The notes under the pieces were generated by a model. It saw only the letters and a list, made by a program, of their open reading frames with translations. It had not been told where the DNA came from and did not search any database. DNA of 64,000 nt, taken from positions 2,678,001 to 2,742,000 of the forward strand of contig NZ_CP141048.1 of the NCBI RefSeq assembly GCF_034627025.1. The letters are read 5' to 3'. This DNA comes from Microvirga lotononidis (lineage in GTDB: Bacteria; Pseudomonadota; Alphaproteobacteria; Rhizobiales; Beijerinckiaceae). Shown in pieces: positions 8,059 to 18,223 of this stretch (its first letter is position 1; every line of letters starts with the position of its first letter). A program made the position numbers and the translations under genes.

Positions 8059-9231
8059 ATGAAGGCGCTTGTTTGGCATGGCACCACCGATATCCGTTGC
8101 GATTCGGTTCCCGATCCGCAGATCGAGCATCCCCGCGACGCGATCATCAAGGTGACGAGCTGCGCCATTTGCGGCTCCGATCTCCATCTCTACGACCACT
8201 TCATGCCGGGCATGAAATCCGGCGACATCATGGGCCACGAGACCATGGGCGAGGTCGTCGAGGTCGGCTCCGAGACCAAAGGCAAGCTGAAGGTCGGCGA
8301 CCGGGTCGTCATCCCCTTCACGATCATCTGCGGCGAGTGCGATCAGTGCAAGCGCGGCAATTTCTCCGTCTGCGAGCGAACCAACCGCAACGGTCACATC
8401 GCCGCCAAGGCCTTCGGCCACACCACGGCGGGCCTCTTCGGCTACACGCATCTGACGGGCGGCTATCCCGGCGGGCAAGCCGAGTACCTGCGGGTGCCCT
8501 TCGCCGACACCACCCACATCAAGGTGCCGGACGGCATTCCCGACGAAAAGCTCCTCTTCCTCAGCGACATCTTCCCCACGGGCTGGCAGGCGGCCGTCCA
8601 GTGCGACATCCAGCCGACCGACACGGTCGCCATCTGGGGCGCAGGGCCGGTCGGTCAGATGGCGATCCGCAGCGCCATTCTTCTCGGCGCCAAGCAGGTG
8701 ATCGTGATCGACCGGATTCCCGAACGCCTCGCCATGGCGGAGGCGGGCGGCGCCGTGACCATCAATTTCGACGAGGAGAGCGTGATCGAGCGTCTCAACG
8801 AGCTCACCAACGGCAAAGGCCCCGAGAAATGCATCGACGCGGTCGGCATGGAGGCCCATGCCGCCGGCACGGTGGATGCCATGTACGACCGGGTGAAGCA
8901 GGCGACCATGATGGAGACGGACCGTCCGCACGTTCTGCGCGAGATGGCCTATGTCTGCCGCCCCGCGGGCACGCTGTCGGTTCCAGGCGTCTATGGCGGC
9001 CTGCTCGACAAGATCCCCTTCGGAGCCATCATGAACAAGGGCCTGACCATCCGCACGGGCCAGACCCATGTGAACCGCTGGACCGACGACCTCCTGCGCC
9101 GCATCGAAGAGGGCCAGATCGATCCGTCCTTCGTCATCACGCACACCGTGTCCCTCGATGAGGGGCCGGACATGTACAAGATCTTCCGCGACAAGCAGGA
9201 CGGCTGCATCAAGGTCGTCCTCAAGCCCTGA
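8059..9231 (+). CDS. Zinc-dependent alcohol dehydrogenase (MDR, formaldehyde-dehydrogenase-like)
   Basis: A 390-residue medium-chain dehydrogenase. The catalytic zinc site is CAICGSDLH (about residues 36-44) with GHE in IMGHETMGE. The structural zinc site is the four-cysteine lobe [15 protein letters not shown] (about 95-109). A Rossmann fold follows ([14 protein letters not shown]). The inserted loops and length resemble the glutathione-independent formaldehyde dehydrogenase-like branch, so an aldehyde or alcohol is the likely substrate with NAD(P). The start has a GAGGAG ribosome site. A small membrane-protein gene follows after 11 bases and is probably co-transcribed. Confidence 0.9.
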   Translation: MKALVWHGTTDIRCDSVPDPQIEHPRDAIIKVTSCAICGSDLHLYDHFMPGMKSGDIMGHETMGEVVEVGSETKGKLKVGDRVVIPFTIICGECDQCKRGNFSVCERTNRNGHIAAKAFGHTTAGLFGYTHLTGGYPGGQAEYLRVPFADTTHIKVPDGIPDEKLLFLSDIFPTGWQAAVQCDIQPTDTVAIWGAGPVGQMAIRSAILLGAKQVIVIDRIPERLAMAEAGGAVTINFDEESVIERLNELTNGKGPEKCIDAVGMEAHAAGTVDAMYDRVKQATMMETDRPHVLREMAYVCRPAGTLSVPGVYGGLLDKIPFGAIMNKGLTIRTGQTHVNRWTDDLLRRIEEGQIDPSFVITHTVSLDEGPDMYKIFRDKQDGCIKVVLKP

Positions 9232-9242
9232 CAGGTGAGATC

Positions 9243-9818
9243 ATGCGCTACGAAACCGAAAGAACGCGCCGCCGTGGTCACGCCGACACGGCAACCGACA
9301 CTCTGGCCCGTGGGCTCGGGCTGTTCTCCATTGCTCTCGGGATCGCCCAGATCGCCGCGCCTCGCGCATTGGCGCACACGCTCGGCATGAAGGGGCAGGA
9401 GGGGCTGATTGCCGGCTATGGCCTTCGCGAGATCGCCACCGGTATCGGCATTCTCGCCTCGAAGGATCCGACGCCCTGGATCTGGGGGCGTGTCGCGGGC
9501 GACGGGCTCGACCTTGCAACGCTCGCCACGGCTCTCGAAGGCAACAACCCGAAGAAGGGCAATGTCGGCGTCGCCATGGCGGCTGTGGCCGGCGTGACGG
9601 CGCTCGATGTCTACTGCGCCCAGACCCTGAGCCGGGAGAGCCCGCATCCGCTGCCGCCGCTGCAGGATTATTCGAACCGCACCGGCTATCCGCGCGGTCT
9701 CGAACAGAGCCACGGCGTTGCCCGCGATTTCGAAGTGCCGCGGGACTTCCGCACGCCTGAGGCCCTGCGCCCCTACACGCAACCGGAAGCACCTCGACAT
9801 CCGCAGCCGTCCATGTAA
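9243..9818 (+). CDS. Conserved hypothetical membrane protein
   Basis: A 191-residue protein with an arginine-rich N-terminus, then about three to four hydrophobic segments between residues 20 and 125 (LGLFSIALGIAQIAAPRALA; LIAGYGLREIATGIGILA; VAMAAVAGVTALDVYCAQTL). The C-terminal tail of about 60 residues is proline-rich and polar. Small proteins of this kind occur beside zinc alcohol dehydrogenases in Methylobacterium and relatives. Function unknown; an envelope-stress role is only a guess. It follows the dehydrogenase by 11 bases. Confidence 0.75.
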   Translation: MRYETERTRRRGHADTATDTLARGLGLFSIALGIAQIAAPRALAHTLGMKGQEGLIAGYGLREIATGIGILASKDPTPWIWGRVAGDGLDLATLATALEGNNPKKGNVGVAMAAVAGVTALDVYCAQTLSRESPHPLPPLQDYSNRTGYPRGLEQSHGVARDFEVPRDFRTPEALRPYTQPEAPRHPQPSM

Positions 9819-9827
9819 CTTCGCGGC

Positions 9828-10277
9828 ATGGCAAAGCCGCAGGTTTTTACGATCGGGTACGAGGGAGCGGACGTGGACCGCTTCCTCGCCACCTTGAAGG
9901 ATGCAGGAGTCGGAACGCTCGCGGACGTGCGCGCGGTCGCACTCTCGCGCAAGCGGGGGTTCTCCAAGTCCGCCCTGCGCGATGCCTTGGCGAACCAGGG
10001 CATCGGCTATCAGCATTTCATCAAGCTTGGAACGCCCAAGGAAGGGCGCCAGGCGGCGCGCGCCGGGGATGGCGACCTGATGCGCCGGATCTATTGCAAC
10101 GAGGTCCTGGTGACCGAACCGGCCCAAGAGGCCTTTCGGGAACTCGAGGCGCTGGCCGAGGCCCAGCCGATCTGCCTTCTCTGTTTCGAGCGTGATCCTG
10201 CCAACTGCCACCGCCGCGTTCTGGCGCAGCACCTCGCGGAGAGAGGCTTCGAGACGGTGGATCTGACCGTTCTCTGA
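9828..10277 (+). CDS. DUF488 family protein
   Basis: A 149-residue protein with the DUF488 hallmarks: an N-terminal FTIGYEGADVDRFLATL, the DVRAVALSRKRGFSK segment (about residues 32-46), and the C-terminal LLCFERDPANCHRRVLAQHL carrying a conserved Cys/His pair. The family is widespread and uncharacterised; the conserved arginines and CHR motif suggest binding of a nucleic acid or phosphorylated ligand. It lies nine bases after the membrane protein gene and 30 before the MOSC gene. Confidence 0.85.
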   Translation: MAKPQVFTIGYEGADVDRFLATLKDAGVGTLADVRAVALSRKRGFSKSALRDALANQGIGYQHFIKLGTPKEGRQAARAGDGDLMRRIYCNEVLVTEPAQEAFRELEALAEAQPICLLCFERDPANCHRRVLAQHLAERGFETVDLTVL

Positions 10278-10307
10278 GGCTACACAAGACAGGGCAGGGG
10301 GACAGTC

Positions 10308-10850
10308 ATGCAGGCAATCGTCACGGCCGTGAGCAGCAGCGCGAGCCACAGCTTCAGCAAACCCAACCGCGACGTCATCCGGCTTCTCGCCGGTCTCGGC
10401 GTTGAGGGCGACGCGCATCTCGGTACGACCGTCAAGCATCGTTCGCGCGTGGCCAAGGATCCGAGCCAGCCGAACCTGCGGCAGGTTCATGTGATCCACG
10501 CGGAACTCCACGATGAGCTGCGCGAGGCCGGATTCGATGTGTCCGCCGGCGACCTGGGCGAGAACGTCACCATGCGCGGAATCGATCTGCTCGGCCTGCC
10601 GGCGGGCACTCGCCTTCGCTTCGGCTCGGGCGCCGTGATCGAGGTGACGGGGCTGCGCAATCCCTGCATCCAGATCGACCGTTTCCAGAAAGGCCTCATG
10701 AAGGCGGTGCTCGGCAAGGACGAACAGGGCAATCTCATCCGCAAGTCCGGCATCATGGCGATCGTCCTGGAGGCCGGGGAGGTAAGGCCGGGCGATGCCG
10801 TTCAGGTCGAATTGCCGCCCGCGCCGCATCGACCGCTCGAGGTCGTCTGA
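10308..10850 (+). CDS. MOSC-domain protein
   Basis: A 180-residue stand-alone MOSC domain, the sulfur-carrier domain of molybdenum cofactor sulfurases. The key cysteine lies in GLRNPCIQID (about residue 122), preceded by the conserved GDLGENVTMRGIDL. Stand-alone members resemble YiiM, which reduces N-hydroxylated compounds with molybdenum cofactor. A GGGGGACAG ribosome site precedes the start. Substrate and partner proteins cannot be read from the sequence. Confidence 0.85.
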   Translation: MQAIVTAVSSSASHSFSKPNRDVIRLLAGLGVEGDAHLGTTVKHRSRVAKDPSQPNLRQVHVIHAELHDELREAGFDVSAGDLGENVTMRGIDLLGLPAGTRLRFGSGAVIEVTGLRNPCIQIDRFQKGLMKAVLGKDEQGNLIRKSGIMAIVLEAGEVRPGDAVQVELPPAPHRPLEVV

Positions 10851-10946
10851 AAGCGTCGATCTCGCTGAAACAAAACCACGGTTGCCAAGTTGAACGAACT
10901 GCACTACGTTTGTGCATAGGTTTAATTTCTAGAGAGGGAGGACTGC

Positions 10947-10994
10947 ATGGCTTCTATCCGCTTGCTGAACGTTCCTCCCGCGTCCAAACTTTAG
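10947..10994 (+). CDS. Candidate 15-residue leader peptide
   Basis: A short ORF (MASIRLLNVPPASKL, stop at 10992) sits behind an unusually good ribosome site, GAGGGAGGACTGC. It is followed by a small GC stem (GGGCT-CCGA-GGCCC) and lies about 160 bases before the ABC exporter gene. That arrangement would suit a translated leader, but there is no run of one amino acid and no clear terminator, so it may be chance. Confidence 0.3.
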   Translation: MASIRLLNVPPASKL

Positions 10995-11152
10995 TTCGGA
11001 CCGTGCGGGGCTCCGAGGCCCGGCAAACCTTATCAAGCCTTCACAATTTATGATCTTCGAGCGATCTTGGGCGCCGTCAACGGGTGTTCCTTCTGTCGCT
11101 CCTTGAAATTCCGGGGAGAGGTGCGCGCTCCGAGTGCCGCCTGTTCGCTTCC

Positions 11153-12964
<1,812 letters not shown>

Positions 12965-13006
12965 GGCATCTGGACAAGATCCTTTTGGAATCTTAAGGAA
13001 AATCCC

Positions 13007-13504
13007 ATGTTCGAAGTCAAAGACATTCCCCTTTCCGACAACAAGCGGGACTTCTATGCCTCGCTCGCCCAGCAGCTCACCGGACTTCTGGAGGGCGAGC
13101 CGGATGCGATCGCGAATGCGGCCAACATGTCGGCCCTGATCTATCAGTTCCTGCCGGATCTGAACTGGGCCGGATTCTATTTCATGCGTGGCCCGGAACT
13201 CGTTCTCGGTCCCTTCCAGGGCAAGACGGCCTGCGTGCGCATCGCCGTCGGGCGCGGCGTGTGCGGGACCGCCGTCGAGCGCAAGGAATCCATCGTCGTT
13301 CCCGACGTCCATGCGTTTCCGGGCCACATCGCCTGCGACAGTGCCTCCCGGTCCGAGCTTGTCGTGCCTCTCGTCAAGGACGGTCGCGTCCTCGGTGTGC
13401 TCGATCTGGACAGCCCGAACCCGAACCGGTTCGACGAAGAGGATCGCGAAGGCTGCGAGACGCTCGTGCAGATCTATCTCGCGGCTTCCGAGCTGGCGCT
13501 TTAA
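13007..13504 (+). CDS. Free methionine-(R)-sulfoxide reductase (GAF domain)
   Basis: A 165-residue single GAF domain of the fRMsr type, which reduces free L-methionine-(R)-sulfoxide with thioredoxin. The three redox cysteines are present: C76 (TACVRIA), C86 (GVCGTAV) and C110 (IACDSAS). The substrate-pocket motifs WAGFYF and LDLDSPNPNRFDEED are also present. The gene ends seven bases before the FAD oxidoreductase start and complements msrA at 16018. Cytoplasmic repair of oxidised methionine is the expected role. Confidence 0.92.
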   Translation: MFEVKDIPLSDNKRDFYASLAQQLTGLLEGEPDAIANAANMSALIYQFLPDLNWAGFYFMRGPELVLGPFQGKTACVRIAVGRGVCGTAVERKESIVVPDVHAFPGHIACDSASRSELVVPLVKDGRVLGVLDLDSPNPNRFDEEDREGCETLVQIYLAASELAL

Positions 13505-13511
13505 CCGACAC

Positions 13512-14801
13512 ATGCAGCCCGCCTATACCGACACCTATTACAGCCGCACCACCGCCACGCCGGAACGTTATCCGGCGGCAGCGGGACGCATCGAGGCGGA
13601 TGTCTGCATCGTCGGCGGTGGGCTCGCCGGCCTGACCGCGGCATTGAAGCTGGCGCGCAGCGGGCGCAAGGTCGTGCTGCTCGAAGCCCAGCGCGTGGCG
13701 TGGGGCGCCTCCGGCCGCAACGGCGGGTTCGTCTCCGCCGGCTATGCCACGGGGCTTGTCGCCATAGAACGCCGGGTCGGGCCCGATCAGGCGCGGGAGC
13801 TGTTTCGTCTCTCCATGGAGGGCGTGGAGATCGTCCGCAACACGATCGACGTGCTTGGGATCAGAGATGCGCATTCTGTCCCGGGCATCGCGAAGGCGCT
13901 GCGATATGACTCGCGCGGAGCCCTCAAACAGACGAGCGAGCGCCAGCAGAGCGAATTCGGGCTGCAGCTCCGCTACTTGCCCAGGGATGAGGTGAGGGAG
14001 CTTTTCATCTCTCCCAAGTATCACGAAGCGGTCCTCGACGAAGGCGCCTTCCACTTCCATCCGCTGAACTATGCACGCGCGCTGGCCCGCGAGGCGTCCC
14101 GGCTCGGGGCGGCGATCCATGAGCACTCGCCTGTGGTGGCCGCCGATCTCGATGGTGCCCGCAAGATCGTGCGCACGAAAAGTGCCGAGATCGCGGCCGA
14201 GCATGTGGTGTTCACGACGGGTGGCTATACCGGTGGCGTGCTGCCCGCGCTGCAGCGTTCGTTCCTGCCGATTGCCACCTACGTTCTGCTGACCGAACAG
14301 GCGCCGGAACTGGTGCAGGGCGCGATCCGGACCCGGGCGGCCATTCTCGACGATCGTCGGGCAGGGGATTATTACCGACTCGTCGACGGCGGAAACCGGA
14401 TCCTCTGGGGCGGGCGCATCACGACGCGCACGACCGATCCACGCGACATTGCGGCTCTTCTCCGGCGCGAGATGGTGACGACATATCCGCAACTGTCGGA
14501 CTTGCAGGTGGAGATCGCCTGGTCGGGCCTCATGGCTTACGCCAGGCACCTGATGCCGCAAATCGGCCAGTGGAAGCCGGGTGTCTGGTACTGCACGGCC
14601 TTCGGCGGCCACGGCATGAACACCACCGCGATCGGCGGCACGGTCATCGCGGAAGGACTAACGGGCGAAAGCGATCGCTATCGCCTCTTTGCGCCCTTCG
14701 ATCTGGCATGGAATGGCGGCATCTTCGGTCGCGCCGCGGTTCAGCTTACCTATTGGAGCTATCAGGCCGCCGATGCGGTCAAGGAATTTCGTGCTCGCTG
14801 A
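13512..14801 (+). CDS. FAD-dependent amine oxidoreductase (gamma-glutamylputrescine oxidase-like)
   Basis: A 429-residue DAO-family flavoprotein. After a short N-terminal TYYSRTT segment comes the dinucleotide fold VCIVGGGLAGLTAALKLA (near residue 32) and the WGASGRNGGFVSAG motif found in PuuB/OrdL-type gamma-glutamylputrescine oxidases and related amine oxidases. Near the C-terminus are WSGLMAYARHLMPQIG and FGGHGMNTT, which close the flavin site. It likely oxidises a secondary or gamma-glutamylated amine with O2. The frame is open upstream inside the GAF gene; the ATG at 13512 is the first sensible start, giving a tight two-gene unit. Confidence 0.85.
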   Translation: MQPAYTDTYYSRTTATPERYPAAAGRIEADVCIVGGGLAGLTAALKLARSGRKVVLLEAQRVAWGASGRNGGFVSAGYATGLVAIERRVGPDQARELFRLSMEGVEIVRNTIDVLGIRDAHSVPGIAKALRYDSRGALKQTSERQQSEFGLQLRYLPRDEVRELFISPKYHEAVLDEGAFHFHPLNYARALAREASRLGAAIHEHSPVVAADLDGARKIVRTKSAEIAAEHVVFTTGGYTGGVLPALQRSFLPIATYVLLTEQAPELVQGAIRTRAAILDDRRAGDYYRLVDGGNRILWGGRITTRTTDPRDIAALLRREMVTTYPQLSDLQVEIAWSGLMAYARHLMPQIGQWKPGVWYCTAFGGHGMNTTAIGGTVIAEGLTGESDRYRLFAPFDLAWNGGIFGRAAVQLTYWSYQAADAVKEFRAR

Positions 14802-14823
14802 AAAACTTGAAAGCGATACTCAA

Positions 14824-14943
14824 TTACATCTTCGCGGCGGATGCGACGACCCATAGACAGCTGACGCTGAACGCGAGAGCGATCATGTTCATCAAATAGG
14901 CCAAGGCATCATTGGCCGGGTGGCGTTTGCCCGTTTCTTCCAT
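14824..14943 (-). CDS. Small single-span membrane protein (39 residues)
   Basis: A short ORF on the minus strand with an AAGGAAG ribosome site seven bases before the ATG at 14943. The polar start (MEETGKRHPANDA) is followed by one hydrophobic helix (LAYLMNMIALAFSVSCLWVV). It is convergent with the FAD oxidoreductase. The good ribosome site and clean single-helix design argue for a real small membrane protein of unknown function. Confidence 0.5.
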   Translation of the reverse strand: MEETGKRHPANDALAYLMNMIALAFSVSCLWVVASAAKM

Positions 14944-15030
14944 CGCGCTTCCTTTCAAGTCGGAAGGTCTTGCGCTTTGGATAATGCCTAAGCTCGCTTT
15001 CTGTCCAGATGGTTAACACATAATTTTCGC

Positions 15031-15168
15031 TCAGCCGCCGATCAGGTCGTGGATCGTGCCGAGACGCTGGCTCTCGCGGGAGCAGTCGTTCCTCTGCCAC
15101 GCCTTCGAGTTCGCCTGCGCCGAGCTCGCCATCGAACACTGGCGTTCAGGCGCTGTGAGGCAGTCCAT
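15031..15168 (-). CDS. Candidate small protein (45 residues)
   Basis: An open frame from an ATG at 15168 to a TGA at 15031, ending QRLGTIHDLIGG. It holds three cysteines and an amphipathic middle. No convincing ribosome site precedes it, and I do not recognise the family. It is the only coding-like signal I see in the stretch 14944-15312, which otherwise appears empty. Confidence 0.25.
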   Translation of the reverse strand: MDCLTAPERQCSMASSAQANSKAWQRNDCSRESQRLGTIHDLIGG

Positions 15169-15312
15169 AACCAAGCGTGGTGGGTTAGCCAGTTATCTAG
15201 AGCGATCTAAAGGCGATCAGCCGAAGCCAAATAGAAACATGGGTCGAGTTGTGGGCTCATTCTGAGAAACTCTCTGAAATTCCACCCAAATCAACGACTT
15301 CTTTTTTGGATA

Positions 15313-15402
15313 TGGCGGAGGGAGCGGGATTCGAACCCGCGATACGGTTTCCCGTATACACACTTTCCAGGCGTGCGCCTTCAACCACTCGGCCACCCCT
15401 CC
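15313..15402 (-). tRNA. tRNA-Ser (anticodon GGA)
   Basis: Read on the minus strand the gene begins GGAGGGGTGGCCGAGTGG (acceptor and D-arm). It has the anticodon loop C-T-GGA-A-A, a long variable arm typical of class II tRNAs (TATACGGGAAACCGTA) and the T-loop GGTTCGAATCC. The 3' end is TCCCTCC-G-CCA, so the CCA is encoded. It reads UCC and UCU serine codons. Confidence 0.95.
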
Positions 15403-15608
15403 AGCATGAGCCTCTTAAGGCTCCAGAAACCTCGGCCCGTCGTGCGGAACGGACAGGTTCTCCCCGATATCATCGGCAGAGCGCTCGTGTATCGCCAAAC
15501 CGGGGGGAAAGGCAAGACCGAACTTGTGACAAATTAGCCGGAATCGCCTTTGCCATTGCGGCAAAACGCTCTAGATAATTCCCCCTCTGTTCATAGAGGT
15601 ATCTTCCT

Positions 15609-15929
15609 TTGAAGTTCCTAGCGCGTAGCCTTGGCCTCCTGCTTATCGCGGCAGGGTTCGTCGGACTGGTGATCGACGGCACCCGATCCATCGTCAACAA
15701 TGCTGTATCGTTCGAATCCATCGGGAAGGTGGCGGGCGTTCTTTCTCCCAACGGGCTGGCTGAGCTCGAGGGAAGCATCGCTCAGCGCGGATATCCCTGG
15801 CTGTGGGATCCGATTGCTACCTATGTCCTGCAGATGCCCGCTTCGGTCACGGCCTTCTTGCTGGGTGCGCTTCTGATGTGGGTCGGCCAGAAGCCCCTGG
15901 AGCCGATCGGTTATCTCGCGGGCCGTTGA
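15609..15929 (+). CDS. Conserved small membrane protein
   Basis: A 106-residue protein with two hydrophobic segments: [17 protein letters not shown] near the N-terminus and [15 protein letters not shown] near the C-terminus. Between them lies a conserved-looking periplasmic loop containing [16 protein letters not shown] and [10 protein letters not shown]. The pattern is familiar from hypothetical inner-membrane proteins of Hyphomicrobiales; no function is assigned. Confidence 0.7.
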   Translation: MKFLARSLGLLLIAAGFVGLVIDGTRSIVNNAVSFESIGKVAGVLSPNGLAELEGSIAQRGYPWLWDPIATYVLQMPASVTAFLLGALLMWVGQKPLEPIGYLAGR

Positions 15930-16017
15930 GCCTGTTCTTTCACGGGAAGGTGACGGTGGGGCTCTCGCGCTCACGCGCAGGAGTGCTTACATCAGCGAGG
16001 TCACGCGAGGGACCTCC

Positions 16018-16677
16018 ATGTTCAGCTTCCGCAAACGACTCGACCTGCCCAACGCCGCTGAGGCGCTGCCCGGCCGCACCAGCCCGATCCCGACGGCTGA
16101 AAAGCACTTCATCAACGATCGCCCCCTCCAACCGCCCTATCCCGACGGAATGGAAAAGGCCGTATTCGGCCTCGGCTGCTTCTGGGGCGCTGAGCGCAAG
16201 TTCTGGCAGCTGGGCGACGGTATCTGGATCACTGCCGCGGGTTATGCCGCAGGCCTCACGCCGAACCCGACCTACGAGGAGGTCTGCTCCGGCCTGACTG
16301 GGCACAATGAGGTCGTGCTGGTGGTTTACGACCCGAAGGTGGTCTCCTACGAGACCCTGCTGAAGACCTTCTGGGAGAACCACGATCCGACGCAGGGCAT
16401 GCGCCAGGGCAACGATACGGGCACCCAGTACCGCTCCGGGATCTATGTGTTCGATGAGGCTCAGAGAAAGGCTGCCGAGGCCTCCAAGGCGGCTTACGAC
16501 GAGGCACTCGCGGCCAAGGGCTACGGGCCGATCACGACGGAAATCCTCGATGCGGGGCCGTTCTACTTCGCTGAGGACTACCATCAGCAATATCTGGCCA
16601 AGAACCCGAACGGCTATTGCGGTCTCGGCGGCACGGGCGTGTCCTGCCAGATCGGCGTCGGGGTCGCGGCCGAATAG
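16018..16677 (+). CDS. msrA: Peptide-methionine (S)-S-oxide reductase
   Basis: A 219-residue MsrA. The catalytic cysteine is in [14 protein letters not shown] (about residue 54), and the family motifs [28 protein letters not shown] and GTQYRSGIY follow in order. A C-terminal GGTGVSC supplies the resolving cysteine for thioredoxin recycling. It reduces S-epimer methionine sulfoxide in proteins; with the GAF-type reductase at 13007 the cell covers free R-sulfoxide as well. Confidence 0.95.
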   Translation: MFSFRKRLDLPNAAEALPGRTSPIPTAEKHFINDRPLQPPYPDGMEKAVFGLGCFWGAERKFWQLGDGIWITAAGYAAGLTPNPTYEEVCSGLTGHNEVVLVVYDPKVVSYETLLKTFWENHDPTQGMRQGNDTGTQYRSGIYVFDEAQRKAAEASKAAYDEALAAKGYGPITTEILDAGPFYFAEDYHQQYLAKNPNGYCGLGGTGVSCQIGVGVAAE

Positions 16678-16780
16678 GCGCGGCTTCTAGGCAAGATGGT
16701 AGAGCGGCCTGCGTCTACGTGGATGCGGGCCGCTTTCCTCAACATGTCTCCAAACTGCGACGCAGGACCCGGGTCGAGCT

Positions 16781-16884
16781 AGAGCATCGGACGTGCAATC
16801 GAACGCACGTCCGATGCTCTCACTTTCGGGTTTGACGCATCTTTCCACACAAAACCGGTTCCCACTTTTGCGTTCGATGCTCTA
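16781..16884. repeat. Dispersed intergenic repeat, copy B, with 16-bp perfect inverted repeat
   Basis: AGAGCATCGGACGTGC (16781-16796) pairs exactly with 16805-16820 across an eight-base loop. A second part (16821-16882) repeats copy A near 1901, with a core at 16851-16880. The motif AGAGCATCG occurs three times: once forward and twice inverted (ending at 16820 and 16882). The distal end overlaps the stop codon of the LacI gene (TAG on the minus strand at 16882-16884), so the element reaches into the gene's last codon. Confidence 0.8.
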
Positions 16885-17892
16885 GCGGACGATAAGCGTG
16901 TGCGGGAGAAGCTGCTCGGAGGGGTATTCACCGGCCCACAGGGATTGCAACTGATCCAGGACCTTGGCGCCGAAATCGGCATAGGGGATGTGGACCGAGG
17001 TCAGCCAGGGGGCGATCCAGGCATTGAGCTTGTTGTCGTCGACGCCGACGACCCTGCAATCTTCAGGGATGCGGACCTTGGTTTCCAGAGCGAGACGGTA
17101 AGCGCCATAGGCCATGAGATCGCTCGGACAGAACAATCCCTGGGGCCAGGAGTGTCCGTTCACGAGCCTCTGAGCGGCAGCGTAGCCAACCTCCAGATGC
17201 GACAGCCCGGGCGCCTCGGCTTGCCGGACGGCTTCATCGGACAGGCCAAGCTCCTCAAGGCGTGTGATGAATCCTCCCACGCGATCGCGCGTCGCCGATG
17301 ATCCCTGGGTTGGGTAGATGACCCCGAATTCCTCGATCCCGCGTGCCCAAAGATGGTCGGCCGCATCCCGCCCGGCGCGGCGGTTGTCGATGCCCACGAA
17401 GGCTCCCCCTCCGTCGGGGTTTCGGCGTCCGACGAACACGATGGGGTCGCCGCGGCTCACGGAGGCCGACAGTGCCTCGCTGCGTACCGGGTTGACGACG
17501 ATATAGCCCTGAACGACCTGCGACCGCATCACGTGCAGATATTCATCCTGAAGATCGGCACGATCATGCGTGTCGCACAGGATCATGACGTAGCCCGCCG
17601 AGCGGAGAGCCGTCTCGACCGAGGCCGCGATGGCGGCCATGGCCGGGTTGTCGAGGTTGGGAGAAAGCATGGCGACGACGCGGCTTTCCCGCCTGCGCAA
17701 CGTCCGGCCTACATGGTTCGGCCGATAGCCGAGCGCTGCCACGATCTTTTGAACCCGCTCGACGGTCTCGGCAGAGGCTCGACGGGTTTCGCCGTTCACA
17801 ATGCGTGATACAGTAGCAACGGAGACCCCGGCTTGAGCCGCTACCGTCGCCAGTGAAACAGGTTCTTGGCCGATGAGCTTCTGCTTGTTCAT
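16882..17892 (-). CDS. LacI-family transcriptional regulator of the sulfoquinovose operon
   Basis: A 336-residue repressor. The helix-turn-helix is VSLATVAAQAGVSVATVSRI near residues 12-31, with the hinge helix YRPNHVGRTLRRRES. A periplasmic-binding-protein-like sensor domain follows (VVAMLSPNLDNPAMAAI, VVGVDDNKLNAWIAPWLTSV). The start at 17892 has an AAGGTGG ribosome site; the frame is open 43 codons further upstream but that part is unlike the family. It is divergent from the transport and catabolic operon starting at 18224, with a palindromic operator between them, so it most likely represses that operon until an inducer (a sulfoquinovose derivative) binds. Confidence 0.88.
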   Translation of the reverse strand: MNKQKLIGQEPVSLATVAAQAGVSVATVSRIVNGETRRASAETVERVQKIVAALGYRPNHVGRTLRRRESRVVAMLSPNLDNPAMAAIAASVETALRSAGYVMILCDTHDRADLQDEYLHVMRSQVVQGYIVVNPVRSEALSASVSRGDPIVFVGRRNPDGGGAFVGIDNRRAGRDAADHLWARGIEEFGVIYPTQGSSATRDRVGGFITRLEELGLSDEAVRQAEAPGLSHLEVGYAAAQRLVNGHSWPQGLFCPSDLMAYGAYRLALETKVRIPEDCRVVGVDDNKLNAWIAPWLTSVHIPYADFGAKVLDQLQSLWAGEYPSEQLLPHTLIVR

Positions 17893-17980
17893 GCCACCTT
17901 GTTCACCACATTCGCGGGTCCTGTCGAGAGCTCCGATGCACTCACCAGGATGCTTATACCAAAGAATGATAGACAGTTTA

Positions 17981-17994
17981 GGCAAACGTTTGCC
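17981..17994. promoter_or_regulatory. LacI-type operator palindrome
   Basis: GGCAAACGTTTGCC is a perfect 14-base palindrome with the central CG typical of LacI-family sites. It lies 89 bases upstream of the LacI start and 230 bases upstream of the binding-protein gene, in the divergent promoter region. It probably controls both directions. No second copy was seen in the gap. Confidence 0.75.
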
Positions 17995-18223
17995 AAAGTC
18001 CAAGTGCAGGATGGGCATCATGGCGGATGTGCCGCCCGCAAGCAGTCACTGATTGATGCATGGGTAGAGCGGAATCTCGCCCAACCCTGGCTTCAGCGAA
18101 CTTCTCCGCTGGAGGGATGACGTCGACTACCAGAGAAGGGGTTCAATGAGATCTGATGCCCCTGTGGCGCCACAGATCCGAGCAAATCTGGACGTTCGAT
18201 AAGAATACATAAGGGAGGAAACC

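Noticed and set aside
15313..15402. tRNA-Ser gene as an attachment site for an integrated element
   Set aside because: No integrase and no duplicated 3' end of the tRNA were seen in the window.
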